Source: Cryptomeria japonica
Taxonomy: Eukaryota > Streptophyta > Pinopsida > Cupressales > Cupressaceae
Direction of reading: 5' to 3'
NCBI RefSeq assembly: GCF_030272615.1
Contig: NC_081413.1
Location: 606,458,209 to 606,522,208, forward strand
DNA length: 64,000 nt
A program made the translations under genes and the position numbers. Numbering within the stretch: position 1 is the first letter of the stretch; each line of letters opens with the position of its first letter. Under the pieces are notes generated by a model. That model worked only from the letters and a program-made list of their open reading frames with translations, was not told where the DNA came from and did no database searches. Shown one piece after another: positions 44,788-56,345 of the stretch.

Positions 44788-45510
44788 GTATATATTTTAC
44801 TCTCTGGATGTGTTTCTCTAGCTTATGAGCAGAAATTACTGTATTCTGTTTTAAACATTATACTTTTTGCTAGTTATTGCTTCTTTTATTGACTGAAATT
44901 GAGGCCTGACAAATCTGTGTATCTTCAATAGATAATTATGTTTTGCACTAATAAATACAAACATGTAGTTTTCTTGAAATGGATAAAATAGAATTTTTAT
45001 TCATACTTCAAAAAATAGAAAAGTACAAGCAATTTAAGGGTACCATCCAAGAGAAAAAGGCCATTATCAAGTCATCCACATGAGGTAGGCTTAAAAACTT
45101 CCAAAAAAAAAAGAGATATAATATTTTGCTTATAGCATACCCTTTCTTAGGAAGGACATAGGAAGTTAGACTGATAATTAAAAGAAATACACATGAGGAT
45201 TATTTTCAGAGTTTCTCAGATTTGTGGTTGAGTAGCTAGAAAAATTAGTGATTGTATGCTCCTCTAGAATATCTTTGGGTTCTTTACCTTTGTCTAGGTC
45301 GATTTTGGAGAATTGTGCCCATCTATTTCACATTTTGGATAGAACCAAGTCTCAATTTGCAAAGCTGTGCCTTTCTTTCTTTGACTATTGCAATGTGTTC
45401 TCTTCTTGCTACACATTCCCTTCAATAGCTACTTGCAATTCAGCCAATGGTTGTGCATTTCCAAGATTTGTCTCCTTTTTATACCTTGATGGGTATATAT
45501 GTTTTAAATC

Positions 45511-46030
45511 TAAGTTGCCGGTTCGGGTTCGGGTTCGTTAGTACAAAAACATATATATATATATATATATATATATACAAGCATGAATTAAGATTAGCAT
45601 GTCACATAGCATCATATAAACAACAAAACCAACATAAACTTGTAATCATAGCATCCTGATTATACCATAACAGCATCATATACATCAAGTTTAAAATCAA
45701 AATGACAAAATATTCAAGTATCATTGTTTCAACTTTCCCCTTGCTTGTAGTCATGTTGCTTGTGTGAAATGAGCAAGTTAATATTTTAAAACTCACTTTT
45801 AGGGTTATATTTTCATTTTTTATGTGGTGGATTTCAAAAAAAATTTAAATTTTGCAAAAAAACACCATTTTTGGGCCATCAGACCCTTGGGTTTGACCTG
45901 GGTCCTCTTGGGTTCGACCTGGTCCGAACCAGGCCCGTGAATCACGGACCTTGTCTAGACCACAGGCGCACCGGACCAGGACTGGACCGGACCAGTACCA
46001 GGGGTCTAGGGGGGCGAACCCTGCAACATG
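45511..46030. mobile_element. Small hAT-like non-autonomous element, 520 bp
   Basis: Flanked by the 10-bp repeat GTTTTAAATC (45501-45510, 46031-46040), which can hold an 8-bp target duplication. The ends, AAGTTGCCGGTTCGG and on the other strand ATGTTGCAGGGTTCG, are imperfect inverted repeats. GC-rich GGTTCG/CGAACC/GGACC words crowd the right end (45880-46020). An (AT)n run (45550-45577) is inside. No ORF. Confidence 0.75.
45550..45577. repeat. AT dinucleotide microsatellite
   Basis: About 13-14 uninterrupted AT units. Confidence 0.95.
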
Positions 46031-46040
46031 GTTTTAAATC

Positions 46041-48243
46041 AGAGCTTTTCTTCCTCATCGATACTTTTGTTCCTCATAGTTTTCATTCCAATATTATTAG
46101 ATAAGAGATTATAGATACAGGCACATATGGACCATTAACATCACATGAGATATAAAGATATTGTATTTGCGTTCGCTTTTGAATTGAGACATATGCTATG
46201 GTGAAAGTGAAACCTTACGTCAAGTGTCTCTTTTCTTGAGTGCATTGAATATTAGGGTACATCAGTACCTTATATACGTTTCTCTTTTTCAATTATTCTG
46301 GGTATCTATCTACAATTAGATATTTGATTCAATAGATGTCAGACTTTGGTCAAAGAGATAATTCTTAATTATTCAGTCTTGGAAACATGGCTTAAAATCT
46401 GGAGTAAAGAGTATTTTATTTATCCTCTCCTTATCTTCACAAGCTGGAGAAAGAAGGCCATTGAAAAAGAGAACATTTTCAAATGACTAGATGAAAAGAA
46501 TCTTGAGCCTGTGTAGTACAGTGAATTCAATCCATTTCTTTATAATTATTGAATAATGTTTATTTAATTATTTAGAGAGGAAGTGTTAAGATCTACGATT
46601 TTGAACTTGAAATGGGACACAAGAACTTTCATTTGAGCAATCGTTTTTACATCTTTTGGTGTGATTTTGGTCTTGGCTTGGCTATAAGAAAGCTGAATTC
46701 TTTTCTCCTAGCATGATAACGTTAACTTTTTCCAAAAGCGTGTGCAAAAGCTTAAGTACCATGGTAGCAAGATTATGTACATAAACATTGGCCAATCCTG
46801 AATTTGTTTATCAATTTTGAAGAAAATTGTATCTATTCTATTTGTGTGTTGTAACCTCCACCCTATCATCTACTCTTCTTATGTATATGGGACAGGGATT
46901 GATGCATTTTGATTTTTACCTAAAGTGGGATAGGAGGGTGATGATTAATGAGTCATCTTGCTCTTGATCCTAAAGGTTGGAGTTAGATGTCTGATAGCAA
47001 CCTGATGTATTACTGCAAGGCTTATCATAGACTTCTTATAGCATTATTTTTCTCAAAGATTGAAAAGGAAGAACAAGAGGATTATGGGATGAACCTACAT
47101 TGAGCAGTTTCTTACTGCAAGAGTTAGTTTCTTCTGCATGGAAAGTTCCTTACATCTCTAAACTATATTAGAACTGCTAAAGAACCATGTGTATCTCAGA
47201 AGAGATGAGATATTTACCTTGTATCTCTAAGCAGACTGGACATCTAAAGATGGAAATAAATTTCAGTTCACTTTCTTTTGGCTCTCTTTACCATCATAGG
47301 CTAATACAGCAGCTAAGGTCACCCTGTTTGTGAAAATTTGTCATCCTTATTCTTTCTGTGCCAGCAATTCTATATTGCCAGCCAACCAAGGTTATATTGT
47401 CTGTGAAAGTGGGTTGTCGTCTGTCCATTTAAACTTACAATCACATTATGATCTTGTCATTATGTTTATCTTCTGTACATTCTTCGCCTGGGCTAGAATA
47501 CATTTCACTATTTTAGTGACTTCTGCTCATGTTTTAAAATACGTTATGCTCTGAAAGGTTTCTACTCAATACACTCTAAATTTCGCATAACAATTTTTGG
47601 TAATCCTGTTTTATATTGTAAAATCTGCTTTCATAACTATTGTATCTCTCAATGTACTCTTCTTGAACAGAGTTTCTTTTCTTTGTAGAAGCTCTGTGAA
47701 CATTCTTTTGCTCTATTTTTCCAGATACTTACACCTTGATCATTGGGTATCTAGTGATGACTGTGAATATTCACAACTACTAATTCTACAGAGTTGTCTC
47801 AACTGCATTAATAGCTTTGACTCTTTTTTTTTTTCAAGGACAATTATTGGAATCCACAATAATAATTCTGGATCCAATAATGATCTGATCCACCATATGT
47901 TTTTCCCTTATGTTCTGATTCTTTTGTGATTTTTCTTTGTTTTCTGACCCTCCTTATTTTCTTCTCTCCAGTTTGGTGCTCTTTATGCTTGCCTACTTTA
48001 TGCATTGATTTTCTTTTAAAACATTTTAGCTCCAGAATTTCCTCATCTACAATACTAGAAACCTCATTCAACCCATATATTATTTTTTGGAAGGAAGTAG
48101 AGGATTGGCAATGCATGACTATTAATTGGCCTGCATGTTCTAATGCACAATTCACAGATGGGGATTTACTTTTCCTTACATGCCATTCATAGGTATGCTC
48201 TTGAAACAAAAATCTAAGGCTGCAAAATGATGTTACTACATAC
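46041..48243. other. Intron or intergenic DNA, nothing recognised
   Basis: AT-rich, no repeats or domains identified. A TTTTTTTTTTTTCAAGG acceptor-like site at ~47838 is not followed by sequence resembling the next ARM exon. Confidence 0.5.
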
Positions 48244-48429
48244 TGTTGTGACCATTTCACACATTGCCCCATCATAAATGGGGACCTCTCTTTGCTTTCC
48301 ATTTTGGGTTTTAGATTAGATTGCTATGTGTCTTCCTTTAGAATAAATCAGCAGGAGGTGAAGCCTATACTTGCAATGATTGAGAGTCAATGATTCATCT
48401 GTTGATCGCCTATTGAAATGAGGAAAATT

Positions 48430-48740
48430 TCAGGGATCCCTAAGCATGGAATTTCAGGGATCCCTAAGCCAAGGATATCCACACTTTTGTATTCACCGCC
48501 TTCCTAAGTCAAGGGTATTTCATCCTTAAGCCAAGGATATTTCGTTCTTAGGCTAAGGATATCAGCGCCCTATGTATTTCATGACTTCCTAAACCAAGGA
48601 TATTACATCCTTGAGCTAAGGACATTTCATCCTTAAGCTAAGGATATTGACGACTTAAGCAAATCACACATCCTTTGACCAAGGATATTGTATCCTTTGA
48701 CCAAGCACATCCGCGACTTGGGATTTAAGACCTCCCTTGG
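48430..48740 (+). repeat. Element F hairpin array (ATCCTTAAGCTAAGGAT type)
   Basis: Close-set units such as CATCCTTAAGCCAAGGATAT and ATCCTTAAGCTAAGGATAT, with cores that are exact or near palindromes, about 35-60 bp apart. Later units change to ATCCTTTGACCAAGGATAT. The array is shorter and denser than in D. Confidence 0.8.
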
Positions 48741-50005
48741 TAAGAACAAGACACATTTTAAGTTAATCATGCCTCATGACATGCAATTTAATGAAGTGTG
48801 ACATTGCAAATGAAGCCGTCCTAGGCAACGAGGTGTATGCGATTTCCTATGAGCCACAATGTGATGAGCATGATAAGCAAGAAATGAAGCCGCCCTTAGC
48901 AAAATGTGTGCGATCTCCCATGGCATTTATTTTGGTAAACACGATTTGATCAAAATTGGATCTTTCCACGATGCAGGGCTGTTTCATTTAATTTTGAATT
49001 TTTTAGATCCCAAGACGGCCTCTTATTTTGGATGCCAAGCATTAAATGTTTTGATCCTAAGTCGGCCTTTGGTGGGAAATCGTACCTCAGTACAGTGGCA
49101 ATAAAAGATGTGTTTGATCCTTTCAGTTGATCAAACACACATGATCGATATTGAGAGCTAAAGCAATTTGATACATTTTCATCTTCATAGACTGCATTTC
49201 CAATCAGATTCATTTCAAGCTTTTTGAAGGCAGCGATCTCCACCAAAACAAAGGCAAAGTCAATTAAATCAATTTCGTGACACAGCGAACCTTGTCATCC
49301 ACTGAATGTGACTCAGATTGGGATCAAGGCGAAATGATTTAAAAGAGCGAAGTTCTTAATTGCATACAGCAAATTGATCGTATTCATCTGAAACAAATCT
49401 GTCCCAGGCACAGCGATCTCAATTTTGATTAAATATTGGCAAGACATTCATTACATACCTCAGCGAATTCACCCTGAAGAAGTGCGATTTTGGCCTAGAT
49501 TGGGACTCAGGCATCCGAAGCATTGAAACTGATTATTATCCATAAGACAGAAGTTCTTGAATCAGCAAATTCATCCACCTATCAGCAAATTATAAAGGAC
49601 TACTAAACTATGTCACAGTATGACTGAATCCACTGATTTTGTCAAAGAAGCAATCAGATTGAAGTAACCAGTCTGTTTTAGAGGCAAATCACAGGTCTGA
49701 GATAGGTTGATTTGATAATTTTTGCAGAAAATCAGACTTTGTTTAAGCGCTGGTCCAGCTTCTAGCTTATCATTTTTATGTGATCTTGATCATTGGATGT
49801 CTTGTACATTGCATTTTAATCATCTAAGAGCATTTTCAAGGCATGGTTCGTTAGCATAGATGGTTATGTTCAATTGGAATTAAGTTTTGCAAGTTAAGGA
49901 TTTGATTTAGGTTCCTAAGGTTTAAGGCGATATGGAAAGATTTTGATGGATTATCATTCTAAAGCAGAATTTCTTAGCCTAGGTAGTTGACTTCTACTTG
50001 CAAAC

Positions 50006-50307
50006 TGTTGTCGGGAATAATCATTATGTTATTATTTTTATGTTGTCGTCGGTAATAATGAGTTACGGCGGTCAGTTAGTTAGCCGACGGGTAGGTAGTT
50101 GGAGTCGCGACGGTTGTGTCGGACCCCTTCGGCTGTCATATATTGTACCACCTCCGGGTGTTGGAGGACATGTAATGTTGACGACAGAATATAATATGAA
50201 CATCCTTTGACATTAATGGAAAGATTATTCTGGTACTTCTTTTGTATTTGCATTGTGCATTACTGTTCGATTTCTGTATTCTTCATGTTTACCCAGTAAG
50301 GTAAACA
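50006..50307 (+). repeat. 5' LTR, gag-protease copy 2 (302 bp)
   Basis: TGTTGTCGGG to GGTAAACA. By eye it differs from the 3' LTR at one position (GTCGGACC here, GTCGCACC there). ATATTATG and TATATTG boxes are candidate promoter parts; none is certain. Confidence 0.95.
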
Positions 50308-50309
50308 TT

Positions 50310-50325
50310 TGGCGCCGTTGCCGAC
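50310..50325 (+). promoter_or_regulatory. Primer-binding site (tRNA-Asp type), copy 2
   Basis: TGGCGCCGTTGCCGAC two bases after the LTR, identical to copy 1. Confidence 0.87.
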
Positions 50326-50373
50326 ACGAACTCGGAACAGGAGACACGGAGACACGGATGGCGCACAGACACA

Positions 50374-50739
50374 ATGGGCCTACCCGTTGGTGAGGTGAAC
50401 CCGGAAGTCGACGATGCCCAAACAGAACTCTACGTAGGAGAAGACAACGCGACGAGAGAATTTTCAATTCTACTCCAAGTAGCCATTCAGACCTACGTGC
50501 GACGAGAGGCGGCGGAGGCGGAAGTCCCACCAAGTGCCGTGTGGACAGCGTTGGAAGTGAGTCCGGAGGTAAATCGGTTGATGAACCATCTCCCCCGATT
50601 GCTAGCACAAGCATCGTAGGCACAACAAGCTCGCCTGGAGGAGATTGCCCGGGAGGAGCGACGCCAAGAAATTTTGCAGCAGTACGAGGAACGGGAAGCA
50701 GAACGAGATGGTGCCAGGTCAGGGGCATTTGAACCGTGA
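50374..50739 (+). pseudogene. Small leader ORF, copy 2, one stop codon
   Basis: Collinear with the intact 121-codon ORF of copy 1 (2805-2440) from MGLPVGEV to GAFEP and TGA at 50737. A TAG at 50617-50619 replaces a TTG (Leu) codon, leaving 81 codons. Few other changes are seen. Confidence 0.72.
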
Positions 50740-50877
50740 GCCATACGGGACGGAATAAAAGAACACTTATTGTAATAATTATGTCATATTGTTGGCATAA
50801 ACTTGTCTTCCACATTATGAATGAATAAAAGTGTTCTACTTTTTATGTCAAGTATATAGAAAGCGGTCTGGGAATTA

Positions 50878-53800
50878 ATGCCCAATACATTGAATAAAGA
50901 CAAAAATAAGCAACAATATATAGATGAACGTGCAGTAGCCCAACGTGCCTTGATCCTTGAACAACAAGCGGAAAGGCGACAGAGGTATAAGCGAAGAGAG
51001 GAGGAACGCTCCGAAGGGGACGGTGAGGCCAGCGGCCACCCACGGAGTCGGGAGGAGTTACTTGCGGAAACCCGCCGCAGGATAGAGTGTACCAAAACTC
51101 AGTTGAGGGAGTTGAGGGACTTGCCACACACACCAGAGGCTAGCAAAACTCCAAGGAGTGGGGAGGAGGCAGGAGAGGGAGAAGACACCGGGGCTGCCAA
51201 GAGTGTCGGAGGGACACCGGGGCACGGCGGTCAAGCACCCCTTATAGGATCTGACCCATCCGGAGTAGGACAACAGCCACTAGTAGTAAAAAGGCAAGGT
51301 ATGGCACAAAAACAAAAACTTCCAAAGTTCCATGGGGATGGGAAAGAAGACCCTGTCCGCCACTGTCGCACTTGTGAAACAATTTGGGGAGCGAATGGTG
51401 TTACCGATGAGGACGACTGGGTAACACAGTTTCCCGCAACCCTGAGGGGTGTAGCCATCGACTGGTTTTCGGATACGGATAAGGCTAAGATTAGCACATG
51501 GGCAGACTTGAAGAAGGAATTTCAAGCAGAGTTTCGTCTCCTAAGAGACGATAATGAGATCGTAGCCGAAATCTACGGCACGAAACAGAGGAAGGACGAG
51601 ACTGTCCGAACCTACAGCCGGCGGCTCAAAGAGCTGCTAGGAAAGATGGAGAACCAGCCAACAGACGGACTGAAAAAACGGTGGTTCGTGGAAGGTCTAA
51701 AGAAATCCCTTAGACGAAAAATGAAGATAGTACCTCCTTCTTCATATTTGGACGCCTATAACAGGGCAATGGATTTAGAAAGTGAACAGAAGACGTCCAA
51801 GAAGAAGAAAAATAAATCCTCGTCGGAGGATGATTCCTCTTCTGACAAAAGTGATAGCAGTGATGACGACTCTAATCGGAAGGTACGGGCTCTCCAAAAA
51901 GATATGGAGCGAATGATGAGAGAGATAAAGGCAACAAAAGGAAGCACAAGCAAGGGCGACGAAGGGGAGTTATGGTGCACGGACTGCCGTACCCACGGAC
52001 ACACCAAGGGGTCTTGTCCGAAAAAAGCATTTTGTGATATTTGCCAGATTGCCGGACACCTTACCAAGGAGTGTCCGTACAATATGAGGACCCGTAGCCA
52101 ACAGGTTCTCTTTACAGAACCATCTGCGTCAGCCGGCACGTCCCAGCCTGCGAGCAACAACGCCTCGTCTAGCGGCTATCGAAACAACAGGCGAGGAAGA
52201 GGTAATAATAACAATACGAACAATAATGGAAGCCGTCTCCAGTATGACGCCAAGGGCCGGCCAATTATCCAATGTAGGGCCTCTAATCAGTGGGGGCACT
52301 TCGCCCGTGATTGCACGAAGGAAGCCACCCCTCAGCACCTCTGCCGTTGGTGTGGGCTAGGCGACCATGAGGACGCAAATTGCCCGCAGGCAGGGGTTAA
52401 TCTCCTCAACATTGAGAAGGCTGAGAAGACTGGTGAGAAAGAAGTACTGGCGATCACCCGTGCCCAGACGAAAAAAGCCACTTATCCCGACCCCCGTACG
52501 GAGAAGGAGAGATTATGGGAGGCAAAGGCCAATATTGAACGTGAGATGACGACAGAACGACGGGACAACGAGTTGGCGAGTACATCATTCCGTACGGAAG
52601 CGGAAAATAACATCATTGAGCAAATCTTGCAGATAGAGGTGCCGATAAAGGTAAAAGACCTTCTAGACTCTATGCCACAATTGAGGACTGCCATCCTCAC
52701 CAATGTGCAAAGCACCGCATCGTCGAGTGCACCACAGGTAGGGGTTCCCGCCACCGCTACGAAGAGTACACCACAGGTGGAGGTTTCCGTCAGCCCTTCG
52801 ACTGACCCGATGTTACTAGCCGTGAGCAGTGGTAGACACCCAGCTGTGGTAGAAATGGGTATTCGTGGGACCATTCTGAAGGACACCATTGTGGACGGTG
52901 GATCTGGGGTGAATGTACTACCAGAAGAAACATGGAAGCGGCTGGGGAAGCCCACCCTATGGCTACCCACATTCAACCTGGTGGGAGCGGACCAACACGG
53001 CATTAAGCCACTCGGCCTGTTGATGGCCCAGCAAGTGACAATTGGTACGCAACCATTCTTGTTAGATTTCGTGGTCATTCCCTCGAAGAAGAAAGGCTAT
53101 GACGCCATCCTGGGGAGAGTGTGGTTGATCAACGCAAGGGTAAACCACAACTGGAAGAAAAATACACTTTCCATAGAGAAGGGAGGGCGAAAATATACCA
53201 TTGACCTACACACCCAAAATGTCGGCGAAGAGCTCGCCTCTTCCGACTCGGAGGACTCTAATAAAGGGGAAGGGGGTCCCGATGAAAGTAAGGGCAAGAA
53301 CGCGATGGAGCCGAATAGTGAAGGGGTGCTAGAATTGGAGGGATGTTCTGAAGATGAGGTATGCTCGACTAACGGGCTCTTCCACTGGCAAATGGAGGAT
53401 TACGAAATGTTCCAAAGCTACAGGCTAGAAGTAGAAGAACCAGAGCAACTAACAGAGGTGTACCTGCCGGAATACAGAGAATATTGGAAGGGAGATGCCC
53501 CAAACCCTGGCGACGTAAATAATCCGAAGAGTGTCGGCAATGATTGGAACCCTGTGTGGAAGGCCGCAGCCTTCAAAATCTTTATTATTCTTCTTCTTCT
53601 TATGTACGGGAAGGAGACTATGGTCCCTGTAGAATTTGTGGTTCCAGGTCTTCAGAAGGCCATGGAAAATAAACTTGCCACCAATAGGTTCAAATGGAAA
53701 CCCTACCACGAGAAGCATGTAGGGGACCCGAGAGGCCGAAAGGACACCCGGGAGTCCGGAGGGGGACCCGAGGGGATGGAAGGGGACTCGAGAGGCCGGG

Positions 53801-53973
53801 CAAGCGACTCGCCAGGTATAGGACCAAAACAGGGGACTCTCGAGCGAGGAAAACCGAGAAGGATGAAGGGCAATCCTAGAGACATGGGACCCGAGCTGCC
53901 CCTCGACCTCGCGAGGGCGCTGCCCCTCGACCCCGCTGGGGGCGTTGCCCCCAGACCCCCAGTTTATTTTTGA
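50878..53973 (+). CDS. gag-protease fusion protein with integrase tail remnant, 1031 aa
   Basis: Single open frame from MPNTLNKD. Domains in order: charged coiled coil (~1-130); Retrotrans_gag-type capsid region (~150-300, with AIDWFSDTD and WADLKKEF); Lys/Ser/Asp-rich linker (~303-335); four CCHC knuckles at 367-380, 386-399, 466-479 and 489-502, the third having Ser for its second Cys (CRASNQWGH); a pepsin-like protease region with DGGSGVN at 673-679 and DAILGRVWL later; an acidic stretch; then MYGKETMVPVEFVVPG (909-924), which resembles a segment near the integrase C-terminus of plant Ty3 polyproteins; then a Gly/Arg/Pro-rich tail. The protease motif is DGG rather than D-S/T-G, a form common in plant elements. 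The jump from protease to integrase tail shows that RT, RNase H and the integrase core were deleted. Confidence 0.9.
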   Translation: MPNTLNKDKNKQQYIDERAVAQRALILEQQAERRQRYKRREEERSEGDGEASGHPRSREELLAETRRRIECTKTQLRELRDLPHTPEASKTPRSGEEAGEGEDTGAAKSVGGTPGHGGQAPLIGSDPSGVGQQPLVVKRQGMAQKQKLPKFHGDGKEDPVRHCRTCETIWGANGVTDEDDWVTQFPATLRGVAIDWFSDTDKAKISTWADLKKEFQAEFRLLRDDNEIVAEIYGTKQRKDETVRTYSRRLKELLGKMENQPTDGLKKRWFVEGLKKSLRRKMKIVPPSSYLDAYNRAMDLESEQKTSKKKKNKSSSEDDSSSDKSDSSDDDSNRKVRALQKDMERMMREIKATKGSTSKGDEGELWCTDCRTHGHTKGSCPKKAFCDICQIAGHLTKECPYNMRTRSQQVLFTEPSASAGTSQPASNNASSSGYRNNRRGRGNNNNTNNNGSRLQYDAKGRPIIQCRASNQWGHFARDCTKEATPQHLCRWCGLGDHEDANCPQAGVNLLNIEKAEKTGEKEVLAITRAQTKKATYPDPRTEKERLWEAKANIEREMTTERRDNELASTSFRTEAENNIIEQILQIEVPIKVKDLLDSMPQLRTAILTNVQSTASSSAPQVGVPATATKSTPQVEVSVSPSTDPMLLAVSSGRHPAVVEMGIRGTILKDTIVDGGSGVNVLPEETWKRLGKPTLWLPTFNLVGADQHGIKPLGLLMAQQVTIGTQPFLLDFVVIPSKKKGYDAILGRVWLINARVNHNWKKNTLSIEKGGRKYTIDLHTQNVGEELASSDSEDSNKGEGGPDESKGKNAMEPNSEGVLELEGCSEDEVCSTNGLFHWQMEDYEMFQSYRLEVEEPEQLTEVYLPEYREYWKGDAPNPGDVNNPKSVGNDWNPVWKAAAFKIFIILLLLMYGKETMVPVEFVVPGLQKAMENKLATNRFKWKPYHEKHVGDPRGRKDTRESGGGPEGMEGDSRGRASDSPGIGPKQGTLERGKPRRMKGNPRDMGPELPLDLARALPLDPAGGVAPRPPVYF

Positions 53974-54712
53974 GCTACAGAATACCACGGGAAGTGTTGT
54001 GCTTGCTTGTCCGTACTGTGAGAAAGAAGCCTGCAGAGAAAGAAACCTGTAGCTAAGCATTGGCGAGGAAGAAATAAGCCGTAGAGGGAGATGGATTTGG
54101 AGGTTGCGAACAAACAGAGTTTGAGGGAAGGCATTGCAGGTCCGCGCAGTTGTATGACACCAGGGAGTTATTCAGTTCAGTTTTTAGCCTTTGGGGAGTG
54201 TGATGGAGGATTTCAGGTGTCTCCTAGCATTTGTGCCAGTGGATTGTGGCCACCTCTAGGCATGACTGGTACGCTTTGAGGAACTCGGAGGATGTCTCGG
54301 CAGGACGTGAGGTTGCCGTGGTGGATGCATAGAGGGCTCGAGAGGAGCTGACCACCAGGTTGGAGGCACTAGTCGCGTGAGACTTAGTTCAGCGTACCCA
54401 GGAGAGCAGCACGGGTGGCTATCGAGGACAAATTGGCTAGGGAGACAGTATCATTTGAGTAGCAGTTGGTGGAAGCTGAGACTGAAAAACAGGTTTTGCA
54501 GACAAGTTTGGGCTAGGCACAGACTGTGATGGCAAAGGAAGCAATATTGGTGAAATCCGCACTTGAGCATCGGATGGTAGTAGAAAAGGGTTTTCAGGCG
54601 AGGACGCAGCAAGTGTATAAGATCCGGGCCCGACTGGCGTCAGTAGTTCCTGCCGTTCATCTCTATTTTGTATTAAGTCGTCGGAGTCGACTTCTTTTCT
54701 TGGGGGGGATGA
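53974..54712 (+). other. 3' internal region of gag-protease copy 2, with purine tract
   Basis: Contains only short frames (for example 54091-54279). It has fragments rich in GAG/GCTGAG codons that may be the remains of a further ORF. The purine tract GGGGGGGATGA at 54702-54712 directly precedes the 3' LTR. Confidence 0.7.
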
Positions 54713-55614
54713 TGTTGTCGGGAATAATCATTATGTTATTATTTTTATGTTGTCGTCGGTAATAATGAGTTACGGCGGTGTTGACGTGTATTTTGTACAC
54801 AATCATACACAGAATAAAATACCTAAAGGCATCTTATCCTCTCTTGAGAAAATAGTCTCTAACTGCTGAAGATTCGCGTAAAGGATCAGTTAGGTAGACT
54901 CCAAGGTTCTTTTAGTGGGGTCTCCACGTGTGGACAAGCTCCAGTGGTATGATGTGATTTGCTGGAATCACAAGGGGACTTACATTGAACTTCCGATCTG
55001 CTTTGCTGGACACAGGCTCTGACTAACTTAGATTAAAAAAATGGAAAAAGGATAAGGGCGAAGAGAGGATCTAATCTTAATAAGAAGAATGTAGGAGCAA
55101 TGACTTGATTTTTGGTGAAACTCTAACTAGATCTTGTTTTGACATCAATGGAACATCTACACAAGACTAGTGCGATCTTCTAAGGGAGCTTTATGATGTT
55201 CAAATCATCACCGCAGGCATAGATACCATCCAAGTTGATGCATATCAATGAAGAGGCGACAAATTGAAATTGAGCTTAAGCTGAACGGTTCCAGTCGACT
55301 ACACAAGGCAAGTTTGCAATCAACAAACTGCTAGTAGTATGGATGTACGAATTCCACCATCAATCAATCACATTCCCTCCATTCATTTAATCATCTACCA
55401 TCTAAGATTGAAGACTCAACAAGAAACCATGCAAATTGCAAGAAAAACGACATATTTCACCATTACTTCAATGAAAATGGAGTTTGTTTACAATCAATGG
55501 CAACAATTTCTTGCCTTGTCCTCCTATTCTACTCTCTGTCTACTAACTACTTTCAACTATTTACAACTCTCTCTAATCCTCTAAAATTCCACCTTTACAA
55601 AATGAAATGCCTGG

Positions 55615-55629
55615 GCTTATATAGTGCCC
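55615..55629 (-). promoter_or_regulatory. Element C distal TATA box (P2)
   Basis: Minus-strand GGCACTATATAAGCC, identical core to P2 of element B, ~840 bp before the element end. Confidence 0.65.
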
Positions 55630-55967
55630 ACAATACAATTTGATGGCTTAGATCAATTCAAGATCAATGGCCAAGATTTTACAATGAAAACCCTAATTAG
55701 GGTTTGTTACAACCATTACATAACATTTAATGCTTGACCAATGATAAAATTGTATTGCTTGGACACATGTCCCTTTTAGAAAAATCGACCAATGGATAGC
55801 CGGGGTAGGTACATCGGAGTTTGTGCCACCTTCCATGAGTTAAGTACATTGAATCTGGACATGCTGAGATGGACTTCACTGATTGGAGAAATGATGACTA
55901 GGACGCCACCTCATCTGACACTTGAAGCTTGCTAGATATTCAATTTGATGTCGTTGAGAGGCTATCT

Positions 55968-56129
55968 TTAATTAACTCTTGTTCTAACTCCTTTTGTCCT
56001 TGATGTGCAGGATGACGATGTACCTCGCCTTGGAACGCTGGATTGACAGAGGTCGCCCATGTCTTGGCTTGATCGTCCTGGCGAAGACCGTCCTTGATCC
56101 GGCTTGATTTTCCTTGAAGAGACCTCCAT
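55968..56129 (-). pseudogene. Element C remnant ORF (53 codons)
   Basis: Begins at the ATG at 56129, eight bases after the leader-intron acceptor, and encodes MEVSSRKIKPDQGRSSPG and then a basic Ser/Arg-rich stretch. It holds the place of the 1063-codon ORF of D but matches the spacer of B instead, in a different frame. A functional protein is unlikely. Confidence 0.55.
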
Positions 56130-56136
56130 TTGACGC

Positions 56137-56345
56137 CTACACAACATTTCAAAATTAGTAACATGATTTTGCAATACATAACATAAATTAGAGAGCAATT
56201 TTTTAGGAAACTTAATGATAAGTCCTTTATTAATCATTTCCTAAAAACGACTCTTGAGCTAGGAAAAACAAAATTCCAAAATTCAAAATTAAGGAAATGA
56301 CGATGAACAATTCAAAATTAAAACAATAAATCCATATCGCCATAC
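56137..56345 (-). other. Probable leader intron of element C
   Basis: Donor GTGAG/GTATGG at 56345 and acceptor GTTGTGTAG/G at 56138-56137; 209 bp, matching D (210) and B (202). Confidence 0.62.

Noticed and set aside
47844-48302. 152-codon minus-strand ORF
   Set aside because: Crosses the element F border and shows no domain; a chance frame.
50225-50815. 196-codon minus-strand ORF
   Set aside because: Antisense to the leader ORF of the gag-protease element; its counterpart at 2421-2882 is likewise a shadow.
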